Source: Spirochaetia bacterium
Lineage (GTDB): Bacteria > Spirochaetota > UBA4802 > UBA5550
NCBI GenBank assembly: GCA_009885955.1
Contig: VFJS01000041.1
Span: 1 to 64,000, forward strand
DNA length: 64,000 nucleotides
Direction: 5' to 3'
Below the pieces are notes generated by a model that was not told where the DNA came from, ran no database searches, and saw only the letters and a program-made list of their open reading frames with translations. Below are positions 7,786 through 16,620 of this stretch, one piece after another. Within the stretch, counting starts at the first letter, position 1, and each line of letters starts with the position of its first letter. A program made the position numbers and the translations under genes.

Positions 7786-9540
7786 TTATTCCTGAAAAGT
7801 CACAGTTATGGTTGTGCCGCTGTCCCCGGAGATTGTGATAGTTCCCCTGATCTGTTTCACAAGGGCATCTACGAGATGCAGGCCCAGCGAACTGGAGTCA
7901 GCCTTGTCTCTCCCGGATTCCATGCCTATGCCATTGTCCATGACGGAAAGTGTATAGGTACCCCTGTTCTTTTTCATATCAATAATTATCTCACCTCCTG
8001 AAACATTATGGAACGCGTGTTTGTATGAATTCGATATAAGCTCAGTGACGATGAGGCCGCAGGGTATGGCCCTGTCCAGGCCGAGGCATATATTGCCGGG
8101 ATTAATTGAATACGTTACATTGTTTTCTGATGATGAACGGGACTCGAAGAAGTTGCTCAGCAGCGTATTAAAGTATTCGGCAATATTGATGGCTGCCATG
8201 TTGTCCGACTGGTACAGCTGTTCATGGACAAGGGCCATGGAACGGATCCTGCTTTCGGCCATCATGAAATGCTCCCTTGCCTTTTCATCCTTTATGTTGC
8301 CGAGCTGCAGGTTGAGAAGGCTTATGATCACCTGCATATTGTTTTTTACGCGGTGGTGGATTTCAGTCAGGAGTATCTCCTTCTCCATCAGCGATGCCCT
8401 GATCTGTTCCTCTGATTTTTTCTGATCGGTTACATCCAGGGCCAGAACCAGCATGGCAGGCCTCCCGTCAAAATCTATTTTATGGCCCTTGATGTCCACG
8501 GTAATGATCGAGTCGTCCTTTTTCCGGTGCCTTGCAATTCCAACTTTTCTTATGTTTCCCATGTCACTGCTCAATACATCCATGAGGCGGGGGATGTCTT
8601 CGGCCGGCCGTATCTCCTTGATGGTCATTTTCAGAAATTCATCTGCTGAATATCCGTAATGGTCCACGGCAAAATCGTTTACTGCAAGAAAAGCGAGACT
8701 TTCAGTATCATAAACCCACATCGGCACGGGATTATTCTGAAACAGGATCCTGTACTTCTCTTCGGATAGGCGCAGCGCATCCTCAGCGGATTTCTGAATG
8801 GTAATATCCCGTTCAACACTTATGAAAAATTGTTTTCCGTCAATCATAATGGGCCTGGCGTTGACTTCAAGGTGAAAGAATGAACCGTCCTTTCTCCTGT
8901 GACTCGTCTTGAAGATCAGAGGTTTGCCCATACCGGCACTTGCCATCTTTTTCATGACTTCTTCCGGTGAAATGTCAGGGCTGATGAATGTTATCGGCTG
9001 GCCCAGGATCTCCTCCCGTGTATAGCCATGGGCCATAAGGCCCGATTCATTTATATCTGCTATAAAGGGGATCCCTTCTTTGCCCATTTCAAGAATTACA
9101 ACATTTTCACCGGCCTGCTCAAAAAGTGTGCGGTAGCGCTCCTCGCTGTTTTTGAGTTTCATCTCCATCTCATGCTTATACAGGGCGAGCTCTACGGTTA
9201 AATGAAGCTCGCTGCGGCTTAACGGTTTAAGTATGTATCCCTGCGGAGCAGTTTCCTTGGCCTTTTGAAGGGTTACTGTGTCGGAATGGGCGGTAAGATA
9301 TATGACCGGCGCGCTGTGAATTTTTTTAATCTCGCCGGCGGCAGCTATCCCGTCTTTATCTCCTTTGAGAATAATATCCATGATGATGAGGTCAGGTTTT
9401 TCCGTTGAGGCTATGCGCACGGCATCTTCAGCTGAATTCCCTATCGTGCAGATTTCATAGCCTTTTGCCATGAGGGAATTCCTTATGTCCATGGCAATTA
9501 TGGATTCGTCTTCAATTATGAGAATTTTTGCTTTCTTCAT
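7786..9540 (-). CDS. REC-PAS-PAS-HisKA_2 hybrid histidine kinase
   Basis: 584-aa soluble kinase. The N-terminal receiver domain (1-120) has phospho-acceptor D55 (LIIMD) and the K-P pair in YILKPLSR. Two PAS domains follow (about 132-255 and 262-382). Next comes a HisKA_2 dimerisation block with the phospho-histidine in EIHHRVKNN (H395). The HATPase domain ends the protein (N-box in ELISNSYKHAF, G-boxes NGIGM and SLGLHLVD). Receiver-first kinases of this class usually relay a signal from another kinase to a downstream regulator. No partner regulator is adjacent. No transmembrane segment, so it senses cytoplasmic cues or redox through PAS. The start ATG begins the receiver domain exactly. Confidence 0.94.
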   Translation of the reverse strand: MKKAKILIIEDESIIAMDIRNSLMAKGYEICTIGNSAEDAVRIASTEKPDLIIMDIILKGDKDGIAAAGEIKKIHSAPVIYLTAHSDTVTLQKAKETAPQGYILKPLSRSELHLTVELALYKHEMEMKLKNSEERYRTLFEQAGENVVILEMGKEGIPFIADINESGLMAHGYTREEILGQPITFISPDISPEEVMKKMASAGMGKPLIFKTSHRRKDGSFFHLEVNARPIMIDGKQFFISVERDITIQKSAEDALRLSEEKYRILFQNNPVPMWVYDTESLAFLAVNDFAVDHYGYSADEFLKMTIKEIRPAEDIPRLMDVLSSDMGNIRKVGIARHRKKDDSIITVDIKGHKIDFDGRPAMLVLALDVTDQKKSEEQIRASLMEKEILLTEIHHRVKNNMQVIISLLNLQLGNIKDEKAREHFMMAESRIRSMALVHEQLYQSDNMAAINIAEYFNTLLSNFFESRSSSENNVTYSINPGNICLGLDRAIPCGLIVTELISNSYKHAFHNVSGGEIIIDMKKNRGTYTLSVMDNGIGMESGRDKADSSSLGLHLVDALVKQIRGTITISGDSGTTITVTFQE

Positions 9541-9634
9541 TACATGGCGCTTCCCAAGTGATTACCTGTGTTTGGCCTGTGCCCCGGTGTTATTTTATTG
9601 ATAATTTCTATATTTTTCAAGATGATTATACTTT

Positions 9635-9663
9635 GATATACATGTGTCAATGAGCATAGTCAA
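9635..9663 (-). promoter_or_regulatory. Candidate sigma-70 promoter for the hybrid histidine kinase
   Basis: On the minus strand: TTGACT (9663-9658), a 17-bp spacer and TATATC (9640-9635). The start codon follows about 95 bp downstream. An overlapping TATAAT a little further on is an alternative -10 but lacks a good -35. Confidence 0.4.
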
Positions 9664-9685
9664 TTATTTTTTGTTCTCATTTAAA

Positions 9686-9800
9686 TTAATGGCATTTTAA
9701 AAATTAGAATTTTACCCCCTTTTATTTCCTTCCAATCAGGGGGGATAATAGGGGGATAATTCTGATTTTTTCCGATATTTGCGGCTTCCATAGGGCTTCC
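9686..9800 (+). repeat. Dispersed intergenic repeat, copy B
   Basis: Homologous to copies A and C: taatggcattttaaaaatt, a pyrimidine tract containing ttttatttccttcc, two ggggataat-like blocks, tgattttttccgatatttgcgg and a terminal gggcttcc. The C-run and the following G-runs are complementary and could pair. It sits between divergent genes in the same orientation as copies A and C. Confidence 0.55.
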
Positions 9801-10037
9801 AGATCATTTTCAAAAAGGATTGACAAAAAAATTTGCCGATTATTCCTATAGACTACTTAATCTTTATCAAGAATATGATTCAGACTGTCGATTTGATACT
9901 TATCTGTATCAAATGGGCATATCCCCGGATTTTGCAAGTTTTTCATGAGAACACATGGGTATGGGGTATTTCCTGAATTGAAAGACTTTTGATTCAAATA
10001 ATATATTGCCCGATTTTCTGTTTGGTATGATATCATT

Positions 10038-10136
10038 ATGGATATATTTATTGTTGTTATACTGGCAGGGTTTGCATCATTTGCAGTAACCTTTATTCTT
10101 GTGCGAAATTTTAATAAGAATAAAGGAAAGAAATAG
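10038..10136 (+). CDS. Possible 32-aa single-span membrane peptide
   Basis: ATG-initiated frame of 32 residues: acidic start MD, a hydrophobic span IFIVVILAGFASFAVTFIL, then a very basic tail VRNFNKNKGKK. The pattern is that of a small bitopic membrane protein, positive tail in the cytoplasm. There is no strong ribosome site (ggtatgatatcatt) and it lies 36 bp upstream of the PilZ-like gene. It could be a genuine small protein or chance. Confidence 0.3.
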   Translation: MDIFIVVILAGFASFAVTFILVRNFNKNKGKK

Positions 10137-10172
10137 GTTGATATATTAATTTTTATAATTAAATAAATAATT

Positions 10173-11318
10173 ATGGCTGATTTAAAAAATAAAAAAACCT
10201 TTAAAAGAACCGAGAATAAGGAATATATTAATAAAATAATCAGCGAAAGGCTGCTCCTTAAGCCGCTGGTTATCCAGGTTCCTTCTATAAATAAAAAAAT
10301 TGCCAAGATCGTAAAAATAGTAGATAGCGGTATAGCAGTCCATTTTACCAATTTTATCCCGCCCATGGGCCCCATCGTGTTGACTGGATTCATAAACAAG
10401 CTCTATGCAGAGATTGAGGTGAAAGTCCTTAAGCACCTCAAGGAATCAATATTTTTGTGTGATACAGGTTTTTTACGGGTCTCCCCGCAGAGCCGGAGAG
10501 AGGTCAGGTTCCACATTGTTAATGATAAAGATGTATTCATTAAACGCATAAAAATCTCCAGGAACATTCTTGATCTAAAAGGTGATACAATCCCTGCGGA
10601 ATACAAGGCGGTTATGGACAGGTTTACGGTAGAAAAGGCCGGTATCGCCGATTACGTTCTCATATCAACCCTTGATAAAAAATCGAAGATCCACCAGGAG
10701 GTCGCAAAGACTGGAAAGACATTCTTTATTTCCGACAGCCGTTCCCTCAGGTCTTTTGAGCAGTCAGCCGAGGATAACGAGGACCTAATTAATCTAAAAG
10801 AATTTTACGGTGATTCCCTTCAGGCCGAAAAGACAAAAATGCTCAACAAGAATATTATAGGAAGGGTGGTATCGCCTATTTTCGGCCCCCAGAGCCATGA
10901 TGAGTGGGTCCCCATCGGATTCATCGACATCATATCTAAAAACAAGATTGATTTTTTAAAGATCATGGAAATCAAGGCCCTCTCTTTTGAAATCGTAGAC
11001 AGCATCTGCGAGGTCAACCAGATTGATGTTGATGAGAAGCAGAGGGTGCTTGAGGTTTCAAAGAGCGGTATCAGGGTCCATATAAAAAACAAGGACCTGA
11101 TAAACGCCATGCGCCACAGGCCTGAATTCACCTTCACCATGCAGGTACCCGGGCAGGCGGCAATTAATGCCGTAGCTTTGATTAAAAAAAAGAATGTGCT
11201 TGATGACGGATCACTTGTAGCCGGAGTTAAAATTCTTGGCGAAAAGACCAAGGGTGACCACATGCTCAGGTATTATGACTTCATAAAATCCCTCGAAGAA
11301 AAGGCAAAGCAGCAATAA
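10173..11318 (+). CDS. PilZ-like protein (resembles the DUF1577 type)
   Basis: 381-aa soluble protein of unknown function. A PilZ-type c-di-GMP signature is suggested by SRREVRF (about residues 109-115, RxxxR-like). A later block, VLEVSKSGIRVHI (about 290-302), resembles the second PilZ motif (D/N-x-S-x-x-G) though the acidic/Asn residue is not clean. The middle (150-215) reads as an alpha/beta regulatory domain, with VLISTLDKKSKIHQEVAKT like a receiver- or GAF-type strand/helix pair. The overall architecture recalls a Leptospira-type family I know as DUF1577, which I cannot confirm here. With diguanylate cyclases encoded at 1-3 kb and 18.7-20.3 kb, a c-di-GMP receptor role is plausible inference. 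Confidence 0.6.
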   Translation: MADLKNKKTFKRTENKEYINKIISERLLLKPLVIQVPSINKKIAKIVKIVDSGIAVHFTNFIPPMGPIVLTGFINKLYAEIEVKVLKHLKESIFLCDTGFLRVSPQSRREVRFHIVNDKDVFIKRIKISRNILDLKGDTIPAEYKAVMDRFTVEKAGIADYVLISTLDKKSKIHQEVAKTGKTFFISDSRSLRSFEQSAEDNEDLINLKEFYGDSLQAEKTKMLNKNIIGRVVSPIFGPQSHDEWVPIGFIDIISKNKIDFLKIMEIKALSFEIVDSICEVNQIDVDEKQRVLEVSKSGIRVHIKNKDLINAMRHRPEFTFTMQVPGQAAINAVALIKKKNVLDDGSLVAGVKILGEKTKGDHMLRYYDFIKSLEEKAKQQ

Positions 11319-11352
11319 TATAAGGGTTAGTACATATTTTTATATTTTTTTC

Positions 11353-11382
11353 TTGACGAAATCCCCCGCTTTGAAATGCAAT
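11353..11382 (+). promoter_or_regulatory. Candidate promoter for the first multiheme cytochrome
   Basis: TTGACG (11353-11358), an 18-bp spacer and TGCAAT (11377-11382, four of six matches). Transcription would begin about 115 nt before the ATG. Confidence 0.3.
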
Positions 11383-11505
11383 TACTTCAGTTGTTTTAAT
11401 TTTCAGTTTTAAAAACAGCTTAGGCAGATATATATAAAAAAACGCCTATTATGAAATATAACTTCATCAAAATTCATTTTGATGCGGAATATTTACTGAA
11501 ATTAG

Positions 11506-13656
11506 ATGGAGACTGTTATGAAAAAATTTTATTTCCCCGCATTTTTATTCTGCTTATCCCTGATTCTCTTTGCAGTTCTTCCCGATGCATCGGCAGCGAA
11601 GAAAGGTTCAAATCGTTCATCGGAATCCTGTTATGAATGTCACAGGGAGAAGGACCTGAAAGGCGAAACGGAACGGGGCAAAAAGCTGAAGCTTTTTGTC
11701 GACAAAAAAGAAATTGATGAATCCGTACATAAAGACCTTTCATGCCTTGACTGCCACAGCGGCGCCAGGGACTGGGAAAATGCCCCTCATAATGACGGCA
11801 AGCCCATAAAAGTTCTGTGCAAAACGTGCCATTCCGACCAGGCAAAGATTTATGAAAAGAGCATCCACGGAATCAGCACAGCCCATGGCGACAACATGGC
11901 TGCAACCTGCCAGAGCTGCCATGGCAAGCATAATATCCTGACTGCAAAGAACAGGAAGTCCATGGTTAACAGCTTTAACCTCCACAAAACATGCGCCGTA
12001 TGCCATCAGAAAAAAGACATCCTTGAATCGCGGAAAATACACCAGCAGGACGCCGTTGCCCAGTTCGTCGATTCCATACATGGCCGCGCCCTTCTGGTCG
12101 ACGGCCTTATTGTGGCGCCTACATGCAACGACTGCCATGGCGTACACGACATATTGCCTCATACCCATCCTGACTCGAAAATCAGCAGGGAGTTCATCCC
12201 GAAAACCTGCGGCAAATGCCACGTCCTGGTTGAGGATATATATAATAACAGTATTCATGGCAAACTCCTGAAGCAGCACGATAAAAGGGGGCCTGTCTGC
12301 AATACCTGTCATACCTCCCATACAATAGGCGCGCCGACAAAGATTGAATTCAAGCTCAAAAGCGACAAGATGTGCGGACAGTGCCACGAGGACAGGCTTG
12401 AGAAATATCATGAAACATTTCATGGCAAGGCCCTTGCCCTGGGAAGGTCAGGGGTTGCAGCCTGCTACGACTGCCATGGCCATCACGATATCGTTGAGGC
12501 GAGCAATCCGCTTTCCTATATCAGCAAGGATAAGATAGTCAAGACTTGCAGCAAGTGCCATCCGAAGGCGAATAAGAATTTCGCTAATTTCATAGTCCAT
12601 GCCGACCACACGAATAAAAAGGACTATCCCATTCTCTACTATACATTCTTTTTCATGACTGCCCTGCTCATATGCACTTTCGGATTTTTCTTTATTCACA
12701 CTCTCATGTGGCTTTTCAGAACTTTTGCCCTTTTTAAAGGAGATTCCAAGGAGTGGCTGGAGCAGAAATACAAGATAAAGATGGATACAGAGATGTACAT
12801 CAGATTTACCCCGCTGGACCGTTTTCTTCATGCGCTGGTAATAGTAAGCTTCCTTCTTGCAGTTGTTACAGGAATGCCGTTGAAGTTCTACAACGCCGGG
12901 TGGGCCAGGTTTATGCTTGATGTCATGGGCGGCCAGAATGTGGCAGCGGTTATGCACAGGTTTGCCGCCCTCATTACCCTGGTTTATTTTGGCGTTCATA
13001 TCTTAAGTGTTCTTGTCGGTTTCGTGAAGGACTTGAGGACCTTTAAGAACCCGGAGACCGGAAAAATTGATAAGGCCAAGGTAAAAAACCTTCTCTTCGG
13101 GCCCGATTCTCTCATGCCCCACCTGCAAGATCTGAAAGACATCATAGCCCACAATAAATGGTTTTTCGGCAAAGGCCCCAAGCCGGAATTCGGACGGTGG
13201 ACCTACTGGGAAAAATTTGATTACCTTGCAGTATTCTGGGGCGTTGCCGTAATCGGCGGCAGCGGTATCATCCTGTGGTTCCCTGAAGCAATTACCAGGG
13301 TATTCCCCGGATGGATCATCAACGTTGCCTATATCATCCATTCTGACGAAGCGCTTCTTGCTGCAGGGTTCATTTTCGCCTTCCATTTTTTCAACGTCCA
13401 TTTCAGGCCGGAGAAATTTCCCCTTGATCCTTCAATTTTTTCAGGAAGGATAAGCAAAGAGGAGATGCTTCATGAAAGGAAAAAGCAGTGGGACAGGTGG
13501 CAGGAGCAGGGAATTACTGAGAATTATAAGGCCAAGGATGAATGGGAGTCATGGAAATGGATTATCCTCCCTGGAGGTTTTATTGCCTTCATCCTGGGGT
13601 TAATCCTCATGCTTCTCATATTCAGCGCAATGTTCACAAGGCTGATGTCAGGTTAG
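11506..13656 (+). CDS. 11-heme cytochrome c / cytochrome b fusion (CbcL-like)
   Basis: 716-aa inner-membrane electron carrier. A signal peptide (about 1-28, [12 protein letters not shown]) leads to a periplasmic domain with eleven CXXCH haem c sites between residues about 43 and 350. These are CYECH, CLDCH, CKTCH, CQSCH, CAVCH, CNDCH, CGKCH, CNTCH, CGQCH, CYDCH and CSKCH. The C-terminal third is a membrane cytochrome b of the hydrogenase/formate-dehydrogenase type, with about six spans and His residues in them ([31 protein letters not shown]). This fusion matches the layout of Geobacter CbcL, a quinol oxidase feeding periplasmic cytochromes in low-potential extracellular electron transfer. 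Function here is inferred from that layout. A terminator follows at 13706. Confidence 0.92.
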   Translation: METVMKKFYFPAFLFCLSLILFAVLPDASAAKKGSNRSSESCYECHREKDLKGETERGKKLKLFVDKKEIDESVHKDLSCLDCHSGARDWENAPHNDGKPIKVLCKTCHSDQAKIYEKSIHGISTAHGDNMAATCQSCHGKHNILTAKNRKSMVNSFNLHKTCAVCHQKKDILESRKIHQQDAVAQFVDSIHGRALLVDGLIVAPTCNDCHGVHDILPHTHPDSKISREFIPKTCGKCHVLVEDIYNNSIHGKLLKQHDKRGPVCNTCHTSHTIGAPTKIEFKLKSDKMCGQCHEDRLEKYHETFHGKALALGRSGVAACYDCHGHHDIVEASNPLSYISKDKIVKTCSKCHPKANKNFANFIVHADHTNKKDYPILYYTFFFMTALLICTFGFFFIHTLMWLFRTFALFKGDSKEWLEQKYKIKMDTEMYIRFTPLDRFLHALVIVSFLLAVVTGMPLKFYNAGWARFMLDVMGGQNVAAVMHRFAALITLVYFGVHILSVLVGFVKDLRTFKNPETGKIDKAKVKNLLFGPDSLMPHLQDLKDIIAHNKWFFGKGPKPEFGRWTYWEKFDYLAVFWGVAVIGGSGIILWFPEAITRVFPGWIINVAYIIHSDEALLAAGFIFAFHFFNVHFRPEKFPLDPSIFSGRISKEEMLHERKKQWDRWQEQGITENYKAKDEWESWKWIILPGGFIAFILGLILMLLIFSAMFTRLMSG

Positions 13657-13705
13657 ATGTATCATACAAATCTACTTAACCTGATTATTATTTACGTAAT
13701 TACCG

Positions 13706-13737
13706 GAGACTTCACAGAAATGTGAAGTCTCTTATTT
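13706..13737 (+). terminator. Rho-independent terminator after the first CbcL-like gene
   Basis: Perfect 10-bp stem 13706-13715 with 13722-13731 (gagacttcac / gtgaagtctc), 6-nt loop, then ttattt. It lies 49 bp past the stop codon. Confidence 0.8.
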
Positions 13738-13991
13738 AACTTGAAGAATTCAAAACTCGATAATAATCCCCGTTATGTATTAAATTTTCAGGCTGAATTG
13801 TTCCGCAGCGGCATCAAAAAAGGATTGTTTCATGATTTTTAATGGACATAATTTATCTGGATATGAGATATGTCCTATTGTATTGATTTTATTATGGGGC
13901 CTGGAATGATAAAATTACGAGGTTCCCCTGCCGATATGATTCACCTTTTCACCATACCGGCTCAGTGAATAAATAATTGTGAGGATAATCT
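13738..13991. other. Spacer with an imperfect palindrome before the ImcH-like gene
   Basis: Remainder of the 335-bp gap. An imperfect 9-bp inverted repeat (gccgatatg 13930-13938 and cataccggc 13953-13961, one mismatch) lies 30 bp before the next start codon. It could be an operator or leader hairpin. No ORF longer than about 15 codons was seen. Confidence 0.35.
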
Positions 13992-15431
13992 ATGAAGCCG
14001 TTTAAAGAATTATTCAAGGGTATATGGAGCAACAGGATCAGTATCCTTGGTGTTGCCATTACCACGGTATCCGCTATTATCATTATAATAGCCGTTTTAT
14101 TAAGTTTTTTTAATATTGAATTTACCCCGTATCAGAACCTGATAGTATTCGGTTTTTTTTCCATGCTCTTCATTTTAGGCCTGCTGATGATACCAATCGG
14201 CGCATGGTTCTGGAGAAGGCGAACCTCCAGGGAGGTTCAGAGCATAGAGCCGCTGATGATCGATTTCAGCAATCCCCTTCATGTACGCGGGCTGGTTTTT
14301 TTCCTTATCATGACCCTTCTGAACGTCATAATTTTCTCCGTTGTATTTTATAAAAGCTATCATTTTACCGAATCAAACACCTTCTGCGGCAAAATATGCC
14401 ATTCTGTCATGAGCCCTGAATACATTGCCCATAGCCGCTCATCCCATTCAAGGGTTAAATGCGCCGACTGCCACATCGGTTCCGGGGCCCAGTGGTTTGT
14501 GAAAGCAAAGATTTCAGGAATATGGCAGGTCATCGCAGTACTCACGAACAGCTACAGCAGGCCCATACCCTCTCCGGTGGATGACTTGCGGCCGGCTCGA
14601 GACACCTGCGAGCAGTGCCACTGGCCCCAGGTATTTCACGGCAAAAGGCTCAAGATATATGAAAGGCTCGATAATGACGTAAAGGTTGACGACCCCAGGG
14701 TCACTGCCCTTGCCGTCAACGTCGGCGGCCAGAATAAGAAGAGCGGAAAATACGAGGGGATACACTGGCATGTGGGGGACCAGAATATCGTTGAATACAT
14801 GGCTGTTGATAAGAAGAGGCTGAAAATCAGAAATATTCGCGTAACCGACGGCAAGGCGAAAAAGGTCACCGAGTATATCAATGACAAGATTGAGGAGCCG
14901 AAGGGCGATAAAATCTGGAGGACCATGGACTGCATTGACTGCCACAATAGGCCCACACATGTCTACGATGTCCCTGAAGATGCCATAGACAAGGAGATCT
15001 TTCATGATAATATTTCAGCAAGCCTCCCCGGTGTAAGAAAATTATCTATAGAGATATTGAAAGGGGAATATAAGTCCCAGGATGATGCGGAAAAAATGAT
15101 TACTGAATTATTCAGGGCTCATTATGCTAAAAATCATACGGATATTTCAGTATCAAAAAAGAAAGAGATTGATAAAGCAGCAGCGGCCATTGTAACCATT
15201 TACAAATTCAATGTATTTCCGAATATGAACATAAAATTTGGAACCTACCCGAATCATATTGGCCACAGGGATGCAGGCGCAGGCTGTTTCAGGTGCCATG
15301 ACGAAAACCATAAATCAAAAGATGGAAATGTCATATCCCAGGATTGCGACCAGTGCCATACGATTGTTGTAGAGGACACAAAACTTTCAAAAATACCCAA
15401 AAATGCAAGGGAAATTCTGAATCTCAGATAA
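13992..15431 (+). CDS. NapC/NirT-type multiheme quinol dehydrogenase (ImcH-like)
   Basis: 479-aa membrane-anchored cytochrome. Membrane spans lie near 18-40, 50-70 and 98-120. The periplasmic domain starts with an unusual haem motif CGKICH (CX3CH) followed by SVMSPEYIAH. Canonical sites follow: CADCH (about 157), CEQCH (about 208), CIDCH (about 315), CFRCH and CDQCH near the end, giving six candidate haems. The NapC block (SRVKCADCHIGSGAQWF, ISGIWQV) is clear. Geobacter ImcH, an inner-membrane cytochrome for high-potential electron acceptors, has this arrangement including a NapC head. The role proposed is quinol oxidation to periplasmic carriers. The start follows a gaggataatct ribosome site. 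Confidence 0.88.
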   Translation: MKPFKELFKGIWSNRISILGVAITTVSAIIIIIAVLLSFFNIEFTPYQNLIVFGFFSMLFILGLLMIPIGAWFWRRRTSREVQSIEPLMIDFSNPLHVRGLVFFLIMTLLNVIIFSVVFYKSYHFTESNTFCGKICHSVMSPEYIAHSRSSHSRVKCADCHIGSGAQWFVKAKISGIWQVIAVLTNSYSRPIPSPVDDLRPARDTCEQCHWPQVFHGKRLKIYERLDNDVKVDDPRVTALAVNVGGQNKKSGKYEGIHWHVGDQNIVEYMAVDKKRLKIRNIRVTDGKAKKVTEYINDKIEEPKGDKIWRTMDCIDCHNRPTHVYDVPEDAIDKEIFHDNISASLPGVRKLSIEILKGEYKSQDDAEKMITELFRAHYAKNHTDISVSKKKEIDKAAAAIVTIYKFNVFPNMNIKFGTYPNHIGHRDAGAGCFRCHDENHKSKDGNVISQDCDQCHTIVVEDTKLSKIPKNAREILNLR

Positions 15432-15440
15432 TTGTGTTTA

Positions 15441-15525
15441 ACCGGATCTGTTTTCTATGAAGAAAACCATGCGCCCAGGCCCGGAAAGGGCAGCGCGCAA
15501 CTGGATCCGGTGAAATTTTTCTTAT
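15441..15525 (+). terminator. Three-way-junction hairpin with T-tract downstream of the ImcH-like gene
   Basis: Closing helix 15441-15448 with 15504-15511 (accggatc / gatccggt, 8 bp). It encloses two hairpins: 15450-15455 with 15462-15467, and 15470-15474 with 15495-15499 capped by 15479-15482 / 15488-15491 and a GGAAA loop. A run gaaattttt follows. It lies 10 bp past the stop codon, so it may simply be an elaborate terminator. The junction architecture could also be a small RNA. Confidence 0.5.
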
Positions 15526-16083
15526 ATTAAGGTTGGAACTTCAAAAAGTCTTTTACCTGAATAAATATAGAAAAAATTGAAAAAATAGTTGACTATTTGT
15601 GACATAAAACATTGAATACCGCAATTAAGTTTTGAATAAGGTAAAATACTTACTGTATGAGCAATTTTCTGATTATACAAAAAAAATCAGATTAAAAATA
15701 TTCATTATTGAGTCATTGTTCTTTTAATTTAACCTTTTCATGTTTTAATCTTTATATGAAAAAAATTATATAATCATTTTATTGAAACATATAATTTAAT
15801 ATATTGAATTGTTTGAAAACTGACATTTTTTAATAAAAATTGTTAAAAAATAATACAAAATAACAGAATTTCATAATTTGTTTTGAATTAAGTATGCTGT
15901 ATGAAAAAAAAATCAACAGTATATGTAAAATTTAGGAAAATAAGCTTCAGCAATAAATTCTCGAAAAATTCAAGTAAATGCTGAGTTTTCAGAATAAAAA
16001 AATAGGCCTTTTAATGGACATTTTTTTTAATTACTGTAGCTTAATAATAGAGCAAAATAAAATTAATTAAATGGAGAGTTAAA
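15526..16083. other. Very AT-rich 560-bp spacer before the small cytochrome gene
   Basis: Almost pure A/T with many A- and T-tracts; no ORF and no clear repeat. It ends with a good ribosome site (ggagagttaaa) for the diheme cytochrome. Such composition next to a short cytochrome gene is compatible with a strong, curved promoter region, but no single promoter stands out. Confidence 0.4.
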
Positions 16084-16308
16084 ATGAAAAAACTTTTAAC
16101 ATTATTTGCTGGGATGTTAATTGCTATGACATTAACAACAGTTGACATCATGGCTTCCGGTGCAATCGGTAAAAAACACACAGAACCTGGAAAAGACGGC
16201 GCAAAAGTTAATTGCGGATACTGCCATCAGCAGGCCGGCGTTGCCAAAGAAAAAGGATCCGGAGCAAGCAAAAATTCCAACGCTTACTGTTCTGCATGCC
16301 ACAAGTAA
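16084..16308 (+). CDS. Small periplasmic diheme cytochrome c
   Basis: 74-aa precursor. A signal peptide (about 1-25, LTLFAGMLIAMTLTTVDIMASG) is followed by about 49 mature residues with two haem c sites, CGYCH (about 44-48) and CSACH at the very C-terminus (CSACHK). Charged residues are abundant (KKHTEPGKDGAK). The size suggests a soluble electron shuttle. It lies alone between the ImcH-like and second CbcL-like genes, and a shuttle between those inner-membrane proteins and other periplasmic acceptors is the natural inference. Ribosome site ggagag lies seven bases before the ATG. Confidence 0.88.
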   Translation: MKKLLTLFAGMLIAMTLTTVDIMASGAIGKKHTEPGKDGAKVNCGYCHQQAGVAKEKGSGASKNSNAYCSACHK

Positions 16309-16343
16309 AAAAGATCAACTGATAAAAATTTGATTAATATTTT

Positions 16344-16394
16344 GAGCGGGGGTTCGGGAATTTGCTTCTAAGTTCCCGGATACATACCCCGCTC
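16344..16394 (+). terminator. Double-stem hairpin after the diheme cytochrome
   Basis: Outer stem 16344-16351 with 16387-16394 (gagcgggg / ccccgctc) and inner stem 16355-16360 with 16373-16378 (cgggaa / ttcccg). It lies 35 bp past the stop. No strong T-tract, so terminator or mRNA-stabilising hairpin. The rest of the gap to 16620 shows nothing further. Confidence 0.55.
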
Positions 16395-16620
16395 AGTATT
16401 TAAAATTTCATCCCTCCAATATTTTTTCCATATCATATTTCAACACAGGCATCCATATAAAAATTAAGTCTTTCAGTTTTTTTTACTGAATGTCATTTTT
16501 ATTTTTTTCAATTGTATAATAGTAATGGGGGAAGTCGGTCCATATTAAAATATATAAAAGATTTCTACTACAGATAATATTCGTTCAGAATAAACTTCAT
16601 TAAATAACAGGGGTAAGGCG

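Larger units (their letters stand above)
9541..10172. other. 632-bp divergent spacer: promoter, repeat copy B, tiny ORF
   Basis: Holds a minus-strand promoter (9635-9663), repeat copy B (9686-9800) and a possible 32-codon membrane ORF (10038-10136). The rest is AT-rich without further recognisable structure. Confidence 0.4.
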
